From positions 1 to 49,273 of the forward strand of contig JAGYLP010000014.1 in assembly GCA_018401015.1 (NCBI GenBank): a stretch of DNA of 49,273 bases, read 5' to 3'. The DNA is from Bacteroidales bacterium (lineage in GTDB: Bacteria; Bacteroidota; Bacteroidia; Bacteroidales; M50B96). This document shows, piece by piece, positions 8,421 through 17,713 of this stretch. Position numbers and translations under genes: made by a program. Under the pieces are notes generated by a model, which had not been told where the DNA came from, made no database searches, and worked only from the letters and a program-made list of their open reading frames with translations. The number at the start of each line of letters is the position of its first letter. Position 1 is the first letter of the stretch.

Positions 8421-9728
8421 ATGAAAACCAAATCCATCCTTCTCGTCCTTACCCTAAGTTTGTTCGGATTGGCTCCTGGAAATTTACAAGCTCAACAGTC
8501 GCTGAGCCTGAGCCTTGATGAGGCTCGTCAGTACGCCCTTGAACACAACCGCACCTTAACCAATACCCAATTCGAAGTAGAAAAATCGCAGTGGGCCGTT
8601 CTGGAAAGTATTGCCGCCGGATTGCCCCAAGCCAGCGCACAGCTCGATTATCAAAGCTTCATGGGTGCCGAAATGCTTATCCGTTTTGGCGAAGGAATGC
8701 CCGAACAGTACATTCCGCTTCGTCCTCAAAGTAATATGAACATTACCCTGAGTCAGTTGGTGTTCAACGGAAACTACTTTGTGGGAATTCAGGCTGCACG
8801 TATTGCACAGGACATGGCTGCCACGAACCGACAAAAGTCGAAACTAGAAGTGGAAACTCAGGTAATCGATGCCTACAACCTTGTTCTCATTACCCAGGAA
8901 TTACTTCGAGTACTGGAAATGAATGTCGATAACCTGGAAGATTTATTCAAGAAAACAGCCGCTCTGGGCGAAGTGGGAATTATTGAACAAACCGATGTCG
9001 ATCAGCTCGAAATACAGCTCAATTCGCTCAAAAATGCCGTTAACCAAACACAACGGCAAAAAGAGCTGGCCATGAACATGCTCAAGATGCAATTGGGAAT
9101 CGACCCATCCGACGAAGTAATCCCAACCAATACGCTCGATGAAGTGCTCGCAACCATGGATCTCGACTACTTACTCATGACCGACCTGCAACTGCGCCAA
9201 AACTTCGATTATCAGCTCATGCTGAAACAAGAAGAACTCAGTAAAAAAATGATTAACATGCAATATGCCAACGCCTTACCAACCATTTCAGCCTTCTATC
9301 AACACACAATTAAAATTATACGACCCGACTTCGACATGGTTCCCAACAATGCAATCGGATTCTCGGTAAGCATTCCAATTTTCTCGAGCGGCCAACGCTA
9401 TTCGCAAGTCAAGCAAGCTTCTATCGATTTCCAAACAACTCAAAATAATCGTCGCCTCCTGGAAGATCAGCTCAAAATTCAGGAAAAGCAACTCAAATTC
9501 AATTTCAGCAATGCCTACGAAGCCTTTATTAATCAAAAGAAAAACATCGAAGTCTCGGAAAGAGTAAACAATAACATTCGCATCAAGTACGAGCAAGGAA
9601 TGGTTTCAGGACTGGATCTGATTAATGCCGACAATAATTATCTCCGTGCCGTGAACGAGTACATCAGCTCCATCATGGAAATGCTCAATGCTTCCACCCA
9701 ACTAAAAAAATTATACGGACAAATTTAA
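8421..9728 (+). CDS. TolC-family outer membrane efflux protein
   Basis: The 435-residue protein has an export signal (about 1-24) followed by SLSLDEARQYALEHNRTL, a typical start of an outer-membrane efflux domain. Two long coiled-coil stretches alternate with short beta segments: residues about 140-230 with EQTDVDQLEIQLNSLKNAVNQ, and the C-terminal YEQGMVSGLDLINADNNYL. It forms the outer-membrane duct of a tripartite pump with the two following genes. Spacing to the next gene is 15 bases, consistent with one operon. The substrate is not predictable. Confidence 0.93.
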   Translation: MKTKSILLVLTLSLFGLAPGNLQAQQSLSLSLDEARQYALEHNRTLTNTQFEVEKSQWAVLESIAAGLPQASAQLDYQSFMGAEMLIRFGEGMPEQYIPLRPQSNMNITLSQLVFNGNYFVGIQAARIAQDMAATNRQKSKLEVETQVIDAYNLVLITQELLRVLEMNVDNLEDLFKKTAALGEVGIIEQTDVDQLEIQLNSLKNAVNQTQRQKELAMNMLKMQLGIDPSDEVIPTNTLDEVLATMDLDYLLMTDLQLRQNFDYQLMLKQEELSKKMINMQYANALPTISAFYQHTIKIIRPDFDMVPNNAIGFSVSIPIFSSGQRYSQVKQASIDFQTTQNNRRLLEDQLKIQEKQLKFNFSNAYEAFINQKKNIEVSERVNNNIRIKYEQGMVSGLDLINADNNYLRAVNEYISSIMEMLNASTQLKKLYGQI

Positions 9729-9743
9729 TTTCCCTTCACATCT

Positions 9744-10790
9744 ATGAAAAACATCCTCAACCTGCTTGTCCTGTTCATGGCACTTAGCTTGATCAGTTGC
9801 AACCAACCAGCCGAATCAAAAACCGAAACGGCTGTCGATGAACCCAAAGTAGAAAACATCAAAGTAGTAGAACTAAAACGCCAGGAGGTTAGTCGCACCA
9901 TCGAAAATACTGCGACCTTGCTCGCATACGAAGAGCTGCATTTATCACCTTCTTCGCCCGGTCGAATCGATAATATTTATGTCGAAGTCGGATCGAGGGT
10001 TAACAAAGGAAGCCTCCTCCTGGAAATGGACAAAACGCAATTGCATCAAGCCGAACTGCAGTTACAACTACTGGAAACTGAATTTAACCGACTCGATACT
10101 TTACGAAAGCTTGGCTCCATTGCGCAACAGCAGTTCGACCAAACCCAATCGCAATACGAAATAGCTCAATCCAATGTAGCCTTCCTTCGGAAAAACATTG
10201 AACTACGAGCTCCTTTCAGCGGAATCATTTCGGGTAAATATTTCGAATCGGGCGAAATGTACTCCGGTACACCAACCACCCAATCGGGCAAATCGGCTGT
10301 TGTTTCGCTGGTGCAAATCAACAAACTCAAATCGATGGTCCCCATCTCAGAAACGTACTTTCCTTCCATTCGAGTGGGAATGGAAATCGAACTGGTGAGC
10401 GATGTGTACCCCGATAAAGTATTCAAAGGCAGCATCTATCGGATTCATCCAACCATCGACCCTGCCACTCGGAGCTTCCAGGTCGAAATCATGGTCGATA
10501 ATGCCGAAGAATTAATACGACCCGGGATGTTCGCTCGAGTAAGCATCGCCATCGACCGCATCGAATCGCTCTTGCTTCCTTCGCTTGCCGTATTGAAATT
10601 GCAAGGATCGAACGAACGATACCTTTTCAAAGTTGAAAACAATCGGGCAGTGCGGGTCGTTGTTACGATGGGCGCGCGCTACGACGATTTAGTTGAAGTT
10701 TTCTCCAATAACCTGAACGAAGGCGACCAGGTGGTCATTTTTGGTCAGAGCCGTTTAGTAGATGGAGTACCCGTTCAAATCATTCCCTAA
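9744..10790 (+). CDS. RND efflux membrane fusion protein, lipoprotein
   Basis: This is a 348-residue periplasmic adaptor. A lipoprotein signal ends in LISC with Cys19 as the lipid anchor. Next come the lipoyl half-motif SPGRIDNIYVEVGSRVNKGSLL, a helical hairpin (LQLQLLETEFNRLDTLRKLG) and the second lipoyl half, LRAPFSGIISGKYFESGE. A beta-barrel and membrane-proximal domain end with VLKLQGSNERYLFKV. It joins the TolC protein to the RND permease. The start is 15 bases after the TolC stop. Confidence 0.94.
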   Translation: MKNILNLLVLFMALSLISCNQPAESKTETAVDEPKVENIKVVELKRQEVSRTIENTATLLAYEELHLSPSSPGRIDNIYVEVGSRVNKGSLLLEMDKTQLHQAELQLQLLETEFNRLDTLRKLGSIAQQQFDQTQSQYEIAQSNVAFLRKNIELRAPFSGIISGKYFESGEMYSGTPTTQSGKSAVVSLVQINKLKSMVPISETYFPSIRVGMEIELVSDVYPDKVFKGSIYRIHPTIDPATRSFQVEIMVDNAEELIRPGMFARVSIAIDRIESLLLPSLAVLKLQGSNERYLFKVENNRAVRVVVTMGARYDDLVEVFSNNLNEGDQVVIFGQSRLVDGVPVQIIP

Positions 10791-10808
10791 AACTTTAATA
10801 GCTAAGCT

Positions 10809-13800
10809 ATGAGCATTTACAAAACCGCTGTCAGTAAACCCATTACAACCGTAATGATCTTTACGGCCATCGTCGTAATGGGCCTGTATTCGCTAACCCG
10901 AATACCCATCGACTTATACCCGGAACTCGATCCTCCTTTCCTTTCGGTTATTACCACTTATCCGGGTGCCAACGCAACCGATATTGAACAAAACGTTACG
11001 AAAATCCTGGAAGATGCACTTAACTCGGTCGATAAACTGAAGGAAATCACTTCTACCTCATCCGATAATCTATCCATCATCACCCTGGAATTTGATTGGG
11101 AAGCGAATCTCGACGAAGCCACCAACGATATCCGCGATGTAATCGACCGAACCTTTCAGTTTCTGCCGGAAGATGTAGAACGGCCAACCATCTTCAAGTT
11201 CAATACGAACATGATGCCCATCGTTTTCTATGCAGTTACCGCCAAGGAAAGCTATCCGGGCATTGAGCGAATTCTCGACGAAAAACTCATCAATCCTCTG
11301 AATCGAATCGAAGGAGTTGGATCGGTCGGGATGATGGGTGCTCCCAAACGAATCGTTTATGTTGAAGTCGATCCACAACGTCTCGATGCTTACAACATGA
11401 GCATCGAACAATTGGGAGCAGTTATTTCGGCCGAGAACATGAACTTGCCCTCCGGCAGCATCAAAATGGGCCTGATGGATTACCAATTACGGGTTCAAGG
11501 GGAGTTCAAAGAAAGCGCGGAACTGAATCACCTGGTAGTTGGAACCTTCAATGGCAAACCCATCTATTTGAGAGACATAGCCGATGTTGACGATCGCGAA
11601 AAAGACATTTCGCAAGACGAGAAGATAAACGGGGAAACCGGTTTGCGCTTCTTCGTTATGAAACAATCGGGTGCCAACACGGTGCAAGTAGCTCGCGAAG
11701 TACAGGCGATGCTCACAGATTTAAAAAAGACCTTACCGCCCGATATCGAAATCAACCTGATACTCGACACCTCGCACTTCATTAAAGGTTCCATCAATAA
11801 CCTTTCGTCCACCCTGCTCTACGCTCTATTCTTCGTCGTTCTGGTGGTCCTGTTTTTCCTGGGCCGATGGAGAGCAACCTTCATCATTGTGCTTACCATC
11901 CCGATATCGCTCATTGTTTCTTTCATTTACCTTTTTGTGAGCGGAAACAGCATCAATGTAATCTCCCTTACCTCGCTTTCCATTGCTATTGGTATGGTGG
12001 TCGACGATGCTATTGTGGTATTAGAAAATATTACCCGACACATTGAACGGGGTAGTAGCCCGCGCGAAGCAGCCGTTTACGCCACCAACGAGGTGTGGCA
12101 ATCGGTCATTATCACAACCCTCGTAATCGTAGCCGTTTTCTTCCCGCTCACCCTCGTAGGCGGGCTAACAGGAGTTATGTTCAAACAGTTAGGTTGGATT
12201 GTTACCATCACGGTTATTACTTCGACCTTTGCGGCCATTACCTAACACCAATGATGGCAGCACAGCTTTACGATTGCGTCCGCTTAATGCCGATCGGAAA
12301 AGCCTGTACGAACGAACCATCGAACCGCTACTTGCTTGGCTAGAAGACACTTACACAGGCACCTTGCGCTGGATGCTCAAGTACAAAGCCATGATTCTGA
12401 TTGTGGCACTGCTCCTTTTTGGTTCGTCCCTCGTGTTGCTAAAATTTATCGGAACCGACTTCATGCCGCAAACCGACGAATCGAGTATCACCTTAAATGC
12501 TGAATTACAAACCGGTACCCGTGTGGAAGAAACCATGAAAGTGGCTCGTAAAATTGAATCTTTCGTCTTTGAGGAGTTCCCCGAAATCCAAATCCTGGCT
12601 ACCTCGGCCGGTTCCGACGACGAAGGAAGCATGTTCTCGCTCTTCCAAACCAGCGGTTCGAATGTGATTAACATGACCATGCGACTCAAAAACCCCGACG
12701 AGCGTGCCGAAGATGTGTGGCAAGTTGCGGCTCGACTCCGGGAAAAAATCGATGTGATTCCCGAAATAGTTGTGTACGATATTTCAACTACCAGCGGTTT
12801 TGGAGGAATGACCGGCAACACGGTTAATGTGGAGATTTATGGCTACAACATCGACAAAACCAACCTGATAGCCAAGAATTTAGCCGATCGATTCGAAACC
12901 ATTCCCGGAGCGGTCGATGTACAAATAAGTCGTAAAGCGGATAAACCGGAACTACAAGTAATTCTCGATCGGGAGAAAATTGCCGGACATGGGCTAAACA
13001 CGGCCAACGTTTCCTCTCAAATCCGAAATCGGGTATCGGGTCTTACCGCCGCCATGTTCCGCGAGGAAGGAAGCGAATTCGATATCCGCATTCGCCTCAA
13101 AGAGGAATACCGTAATTCCATCACCGACCTCGAAAACATCAGCATTGTGAACCAAATGGGACAACGAATTAAACTGAAAGAGATTGGCGAAGTAGTGGAA
13201 TATTTCTCGCCACCATCCATTCAGCATAAGAAAAAAGAGCGTTTGGTTACCGTTATGGTGAAACCCGAAAATGTTTCGTTGGGCGAATTGGCCAATTCAA
13301 TCAACGCGAGCGTGAGCGAAGTGGAAGTCCCCGACGATGTTAAAATTGTAGTGGGTGGTGCCTTTAAAGATCAACAAGAATCCTTCATGGATTTGGGCCT
13401 CCTGCTGCTTCTGAGTATTGTGCTGGTATTCATCGTAATGGCTTCGCAGTTCGAGTCTTTCATCATGCCATTTGTCATTATGTTCTCCATTCCATTCGCG
13501 TTCTCGGGAGTATTTTACGCCTTAATCTTAACCAATACCACCCTTTCCATTATTGCGGGTTTAGGAGCTGTCTTGCTCATTGGAATTGTAGTTAAAAACG
13601 GCATTGTGCTCATCGACTATATCAATCTGATGCGCGACCGCGACAATCGATTGGAAGATGCCATCATCATGGCCGGAAAATCGCGTTTGCGTCCGGTTCT
13701 TATGACAGCCTTTACCACTACCCTCGGTATGCTGCCTTTAGCCTTGAGCAGTGGCGAAGGATCGGAGATCTGGAGCCCAATGGGTATTTCCGTCATTGGA

Positions 13801-13923
13801 GGATTGCTTTTCTCAACTTTAATTACCCTGGTGCTTATCCCTATTTTATATGCGATGATGGCAAAAACTGGTCAACGCGATAAAACCGGCCGCTTACGGG
13901 CAAAATTCACCGAATTAGAATAA
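10809..13923 (+). pseudogene. RND multidrug efflux permease, frameshifted as sequenced
   Basis: This is the inner-membrane proton-driven pump of the tripartite system. The N-terminus has YKTAVSKPITTVMIFTAIVV and PYPxLDPP-like YPELDPPFLS. TM4 carries IGMVVDDAIVVLENI with the paired proton-relay Asp residues, and TM10 carries GIVVKNGIVLIDYIN with the matching Lys. This is the HAE1 drug-efflux type rather than the heavy-metal type. The frame breaks at 12243-12245 and again near 12265. Two missing single bases (one C in ACCTAACACC, one T in CAGCTTTACG) would restore ITLTPMMAAQLLRLRPLNAD. The corrected length is 1038 residues, exactly that of the family. Sequencing error in short runs is the likely cause. 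Confidence 0.85.
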
Positions 13924-13941
13924 ACTCAAGTGTTAATCCAA

Positions 13942-13979
13942 GCCGATAAAACTTGCTAAACCAAGCAAGTTTTATCGGC
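13942..13979. promoter_or_regulatory. perfect 16-bp inverted repeat between RND permease and PII-like gene
   Basis: GCCGATAAAACTTGCT pairs exactly with AGCAAGTTTTATCGGC around a 6-base loop. Its core, AAAACTT...AAACCA...AAGTTTT, is the same as that of the palindrome ahead of the TetR gene, apart from the inner bases and one base of spacing. It could be a second TetR operator, an attenuator, or an mRNA stability or processing hairpin. No T run follows, so a simple terminator is less likely. Confidence 0.55.
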
Positions 13980-13997
13980 CCAACATACTTTTTAACC

Positions 13998-14294
13998 ATG
14001 ATGCAAGCTGTTTTTATTGTATTCAATCAAGCCAATACCGAGCGCGTGGAGTATCTGCTCGATTTACTCGAAATTCGTGGCTATTCCTGGTGGAGCGACG
14101 TAAAAGGACGCGGTAGTGTGAACGGCGAACCCCGCATGGGCACACACACCTGGCCCGAAATGAACTCGGCAGTCCTTACCATTATCCCATCCGACAAAGT
14201 GGATCCTTTGCTCGAAAAAGTGAAGAAACTCGACGAAATTAACCTCGATGTAGGCGTTCGGGCCTTTGTCTGGGAGGTGGTAAAAAGTTATTAA
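13998..14294 (+). CDS. PII-like small protein at end of efflux operon
   Basis: About 98 residues from ATG 13998 (ATG 14001 is equally possible; an earlier start at 13953 would lie inside the hairpin). It begins MQAVFIVFNQANTERVEYLLD, followed by GRGSVNGEPRMGTHTW, EMNSAVLTIIP and VGVRAFVWEV. This alternation of strands and helices fits a ferredoxin-like fold of the PII/CutA kind. A described PII subgroup (PII-NG) sits beside heavy-metal RND pumps in Proteobacteria. Here the neighbour looks like a drug-type pump, so any metal role is uncertain. Family assignment is by pattern only. Confidence 0.6.
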   Translation: MMQAVFIVFNQANTERVEYLLDLLEIRGYSWWSDVKGRGSVNGEPRMGTHTWPEMNSAVLTIIPSDKVDPLLEKVKKLDEINLDVGVRAFVWEVVKSY

Positions 14295-14371
14295 TTCATA
14301 AAGCTCTCCTTATCCATCGCGACCCTGAAACATTCTTCCCTTCCGCACCCTGCTCGTTTCAAGAAAAACTG

Positions 14372-14379
14372 TAATTTTG
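14372..14379 (+). promoter_or_regulatory. candidate promoter -7 element for sigma-54 activator operon
   Basis: TAATTTTG matches the Bacteroidota -7 consensus TAnnTTTG exactly, 26 bases upstream of the ATG at 14406. No good -33 box was found at the expected distance. It suggests a housekeeping promoter for the operon rather than sigma-54 control. Confidence 0.5.
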
Positions 14380-14405
14380 TCAGTCCCCAATATTGAAATC
14401 GTGTC

Positions 14406-15653
14406 ATGGAACTTCAGAAGATAAAGCAACGTTTTGGAATCATTGGCAACTCCGAAGGCCTTAACCGAGCCATCGATACTGCCGTGCAAGTAGCCCCAAC
14501 CGACCTTTCGGTCCTCATTACCGGCGAAAGCGGAGTGGGAAAAGAAGTTTTTCCAAAAATCATCCATCAAAATAGCATTCGCAAACACGAAAGCTACATT
14601 GCGGTCAACTGTGGAGCAATTCCCGAAGGAACCATCGACTCCGAACTGTTTGGTCACGAAAAAGGATCTTTTACCGGAGCCACCGAATCGCGGAAAGGCT
14701 ATTTCGAAGTAGCCGATAAGGGAACCATTTTCCTCGACGAAGTGGGCGAACTCCCGTTAGCTACTCAAGTGCGCTTGCTGCGAGTACTGGAAACCGGCGA
14801 GTTTATCAGGGTTGGCTCTTCGAAAGTGCAAAAAACCGATGTGCGTGTAGTAGCAGCAACCAATGTGCAACTCACCGATGCCATCCGAAAAGGGAAATTC
14901 CGCGAAGACCTTTTCTACCGGCTCAATACGGTTCCCATCAGCATCCCTCCCCTCCGCGAGCGCCAAGCCGATATTCACCTCCTATTTCGAAAATTCGCCT
15001 ACGATTTCGCCGAGAAGTACCGAATGCCTTCTATCAAACTCGACGATTCAGCGGTCAACCTACTCAATGCATACAAATGGCCGGGAAATATCCGCCAACT
15101 CAAAAATATCACCGAGCAAATATCCATCATCGAAGAAAAAAGACTCATCTCGGCCGATAAACTGCGCAGCTACCTGCCAACCACCGCACATAACGACCTG
15201 CCGGCACTCTACAAACCTATCGACGAAAAAACCTTCTCGTCCGAACGCGAAATCCTGTATCAAATCCTCTTCGACATGAAACGCGACATGAACGATTTGA
15301 AAAAACTCGTCAACGAACTCATGGAATCCAGCGGCCGAACCGACCTCGCTTTTCAAGAAGAGAAAACGCGTGTTATTCAGGATTTTCGGGATAATTCTCT
15401 ACTAGTTCCTGCCAAACGCACAGAAAGGGAGAACGTCGATTACGAACCGGAACTCAACATCGATCAGGATATTCAGGAAGCCGAAGCGGAAGAAGTGCGC
15501 GACGAAATCCTCTCGATGGCCGACATGGAAATTGAACTCATCAAAAAAGCGCTGGAAAAGCACCAGGGAAAAAGAAAGCTGGCAGCTCAGGAATTAGGCA
15601 TTTCCGAGCGAACCCTCTATCGAAAAATTAAAGATTACGACCTCAACCTATAA
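14406..15653 (+). CDS. sigma-54-dependent transcriptional activator without receiver domain
   Basis: This 415-residue AAA+ enhancer-binding protein has Walker A GESGVGKE at residues 40-47, the sigma-54 contacting loop GSFTGA at 87-92 and Walker B GTIFLDE at 106-112. A Fis-type helix-turn-helix, KRKLAAQELGISERTLYRKI, closes the C-terminus. The usual N-terminal receiver domain is absent and the AAA+ domain starts at about residue 10, so phosphorylation cannot control it directly. A charged linker (about 270-370) precedes the DNA-binding part. The first gene of a run with LptE, a TPR-like protein and SecG, it may respond to envelope state. No sigma-54 promoter was recognised with confidence in the window. 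Confidence 0.92.
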   Translation: MELQKIKQRFGIIGNSEGLNRAIDTAVQVAPTDLSVLITGESGVGKEVFPKIIHQNSIRKHESYIAVNCGAIPEGTIDSELFGHEKGSFTGATESRKGYFEVADKGTIFLDEVGELPLATQVRLLRVLETGEFIRVGSSKVQKTDVRVVAATNVQLTDAIRKGKFREDLFYRLNTVPISIPPLRERQADIHLLFRKFAYDFAEKYRMPSIKLDDSAVNLLNAYKWPGNIRQLKNITEQISIIEEKRLISADKLRSYLPTTAHNDLPALYKPIDEKTFSSEREILYQILFDMKRDMNDLKKLVNELMESSGRTDLAFQEEKTRVIQDFRDNSLLVPAKRTERENVDYEPELNIDQDIQEAEAEEVRDEILSMADMEIELIKKALEKHQGKRKLAAQELGISERTLYRKIKDYDLNL

Positions 15654-15671
15654 GCTTCCGGAGATTCTGCT

Positions 15672-16226
15672 ATGCACCGTTCTATTCTTGCTCCTGCTAA
15701 CCTTTCTCTCAAGCTCAAAACACTTGTGCGTTCGCTGCTGCTAATCATGATTCTTCTCGCAGGAAATCAGTGTGTGAAGATTAAATACAGCACCTCCGGC
15801 GCATCGATCCCGGTCGAAGCGAAAACCTTCTCGGTGCAACCGCTGGTGAATACAGCTACCATTGTTAATCCAAACTTAGCTCAGCTCATTACCGATAAAC
15901 TGCGCGACAAAATGGAATCGCAAACACCCCTGAAATCGATCAATGGAATGGGCGATCTGGATTTCGACGGAACCATTACAGCCTACGATGTACGACCGGT
16001 TTCTATTCAGGGCGACGATTTAGCAGCCAAAAACCGACTTACCATTTCCATTCGAATGCGCTACACCAGCTTATACGAGGAAAAATTCAATTTCGACAAA
16101 ACCTTTACTCGTTTCGAAGACTTCGACGGAAACACCGAATTCAGTTCGGTCGAGGACGGCCTGGTCGAGCTCATTGTGAATCGCTTAATCGAAGATATTT
16201 TCAACGAATCGGTTGTGAATTGGTAA
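15672..16226 (+). CDS. lptE: LptE-family LPS assembly lipoprotein
   Basis: The protein has 184 residues. A hydrophobic signal (about 20-32) ends at Cys34 in LAGNQC, which is not a canonical lipobox because Gln and Asn precede the Cys. The mature start KIKYSTSGASIPVEAKTFSV has the SGASIP hallmark of Bacteroidota LptE proteins. LptE plugs the outer-membrane LptD barrel during lipopolysaccharide insertion. The gene lies 18 bases after the sigma-54 activator and 15 before the next, so the four genes read as one operon with SecG at the end. If the lipobox fails, anchoring would depend on LptD alone. Confidence 0.85.
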   Translation: MHRSILAPANLSLKLKTLVRSLLLIMILLAGNQCVKIKYSTSGASIPVEAKTFSVQPLVNTATIVNPNLAQLITDKLRDKMESQTPLKSINGMGDLDFDGTITAYDVRPVSIQGDDLAAKNRLTISIRMRYTSLYEEKFNFDKTFTRFEDFDGNTEFSSVEDGLVELIVNRLIEDIFNESVVNW

Positions 16227-16241
16227 AAGCATCTTTAGGGA

Positions 16242-17075
16242 ATGAATAAAACGGAATTCTATCATCTTTTGCAACATCCCGCAGAACTCAATGCATCTAC
16301 CTTGGTGGACTTGCGTGAATTGCTCCGTTCTTTCCCTTATTTTCAGGCTGCTCGCTTACTTTACCTCAAAAACCTTTGGATCCTCGAACACCACGATTTC
16401 AAAAAAGAACTGCGCATTGCTGCCGCCCACATCCCCCAACGTAAAGCTATTTATGAATACTTGCATGGAAGCGCGATCGCTGCCGAAACCAATAAAGCAG
16501 CTCAGGACCTTCGGCCTAAGGAACAGGAACCCAAAAAAACCGACTATAATTCCATACAGCCGGAAAAAGCGAAGCTTCCCACCCTCAAAAGAGAACGGAA
16601 ATACCACGAACGCATGCGCAGTAAGCTGCTCATTCTGGTTTCGGAAAACGAAAAAACCGGTCTCGATTATTTCGACCAACTTGCCGGTGCTGTTAATCCA
16701 CTCAACGATTATCTCGAAGCCTTTCTGAACGATAGCAAGCCTCAGGATAACAACGCTCCCGTAAACCAAGAATCCTCCAAAGCAATCGACTTGATAGACC
16801 GATTCATCGAATTAAATCCAAAAATTAAACCCACTCAAAAGTCCGGGCAACCAACCCCCACACCACCAAAAGAACCTGAATTTTCGAATGATTCCGAGAT
16901 AGAATCCGATCACTTCATGACGGAAACCCTGGCCAAGATTTATCTTGCTCAGGGTCATTACGAAAAAGCCCTACTAGCCTATGAAAAATTAAGTTTGAAT
17001 TATCCCGAAAAAAGTGTTTATTTTGCTCGCCAAATTAAAAAGATAGAAGAATTAAAAAATCGCTCAAAAGCCTAA
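16242..17075 (+). CDS. conserved Bacteroidota protein with C-terminal TPR-like motif
   Basis: This 277-residue protein is soluble by appearance. The N-terminus (residues 1-75) is a helical segment with LRELLRSFPYFQAARLLYLKNL. The centre (about 85-205) is a Lys/Glu/Pro-rich linker, and the end, ETLAKIYLAQGHYEKALLAY followed by EKLSLNYPEKS, is a TPR-like helix pair. I recall homologues between LptE and SecG in Bacteroidota, but the function is unknown to me. It begins 15 bases after lptE and ends 4 bases before secG. A link to secretion is inferred from context only. Confidence 0.8.
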   Translation: MNKTEFYHLLQHPAELNASTLVDLRELLRSFPYFQAARLLYLKNLWILEHHDFKKELRIAAAHIPQRKAIYEYLHGSAIAAETNKAAQDLRPKEQEPKKTDYNSIQPEKAKLPTLKRERKYHERMRSKLLILVSENEKTGLDYFDQLAGAVNPLNDYLEAFLNDSKPQDNNAPVNQESSKAIDLIDRFIELNPKIKPTQKSGQPTPTPPKEPEFSNDSEIESDHFMTETLAKIYLAQGHYEKALLAYEKLSLNYPEKSVYFARQIKKIEELKNRSKA

Positions 17076-17079
17076 TATT

Positions 17080-17466
17080 ATGTACGTTGTAGTTTCCATC
17101 CTCATTTTCATTGCAGCCTTGCTGCTTATCTTAATTGTTCTCGTACAAAATTCGAAAGGTGGTGGATTAGCATCCAACTTTAGTGGTGGAAATCAAGCCC
17201 TTGGAGTTCGGAAAACAACCGATTTCCTCGAAAAAGCAACCTGGTCGCTGGCTATTGCCCTGTTGGTTTTCTCCATTGCAGCTAGCGCAACCATCCCTCG
17301 CGCCGAAATGAATACCAATCAGGCAATTATGGAAGAAGTCGATTTTTCGCAACGCGATAACATTCAAGACTTCAGTAATTTCGAAATGCCGGCCGAAAAT
17401 ACCGAAGCTCCTGCCACCCAGGAATTAAACCTCGAAACTACCCAACCAGAAGAAACGCAAGAATAA
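17080..17466 (+). CDS. secG: preprotein translocase subunit SecG
   Basis: The 128-residue protein has two membrane helices (about 3-22 and 51-70). Between them lies the SecG motif VLVQNSKGGGLASNFSGGNQ, the cytosolic loop that inverts or aids SecYEG cycling. A long acidic tail of about 55 residues, rich in Glu and Thr, follows. It extends beyond the roughly 75-residue core of SecG and is common in Bacteroidota. A strong terminator lies directly after it, so secG is the last gene of its operon. Confidence 0.92.
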   Translation: MYVVVSILIFIAALLLILIVLVQNSKGGGLASNFSGGNQALGVRKTTDFLEKATWSLAIALLVFSIAASATIPRAEMNTNQAIMEEVDFSQRDNIQDFSNFEMPAENTEAPATQELNLETTQPEETQE

Positions 17467-17491
17467 TCTTTATTCTCTTAAGACATTATTT

Positions 17492-17533
17492 AAAAATGTC
17501 AGGTCGCACAAGCTTGCAACCTGACATTTTTTA
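17492..17533 (+). terminator. intrinsic terminator after secG
   Basis: AAAAATGTCAGGT and ACCTGACATTTTT form a perfect 13-bp stem followed by T residues. It lies just after the SecG stop and before the groES leader. Confidence 0.85.
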
Positions 17534-17713
17534 TTTACAACCCTCCCATTCAGTTCATTTTTGCCAAAAATTCAGTCTTAACCTCATTTCTCGCCCCTTT
17601 AACCCCCCTTTTTGATAAACCAACTGCAATTTTTACAGCTTTTTGCTCTTGGCACACATTTAGACAATGCCCCACCCGTAATAACCAACCATGTTTAACT
17701 TAAATTTACGGAT

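Noticed and set aside
17650-17680. Possible sigma-54 promoter (TTGGCAC...) before groES
   Set aside because: The -24 GG is present, but the base pair expected at -12 reads GA rather than GC at the right spacing, and groES is rarely under sigma-54.
17536-17713. CIRCE element for HrcA control of groES-groEL
   Set aside because: No TTAGCACTC/GAGTGCTAA inverted repeat was found.
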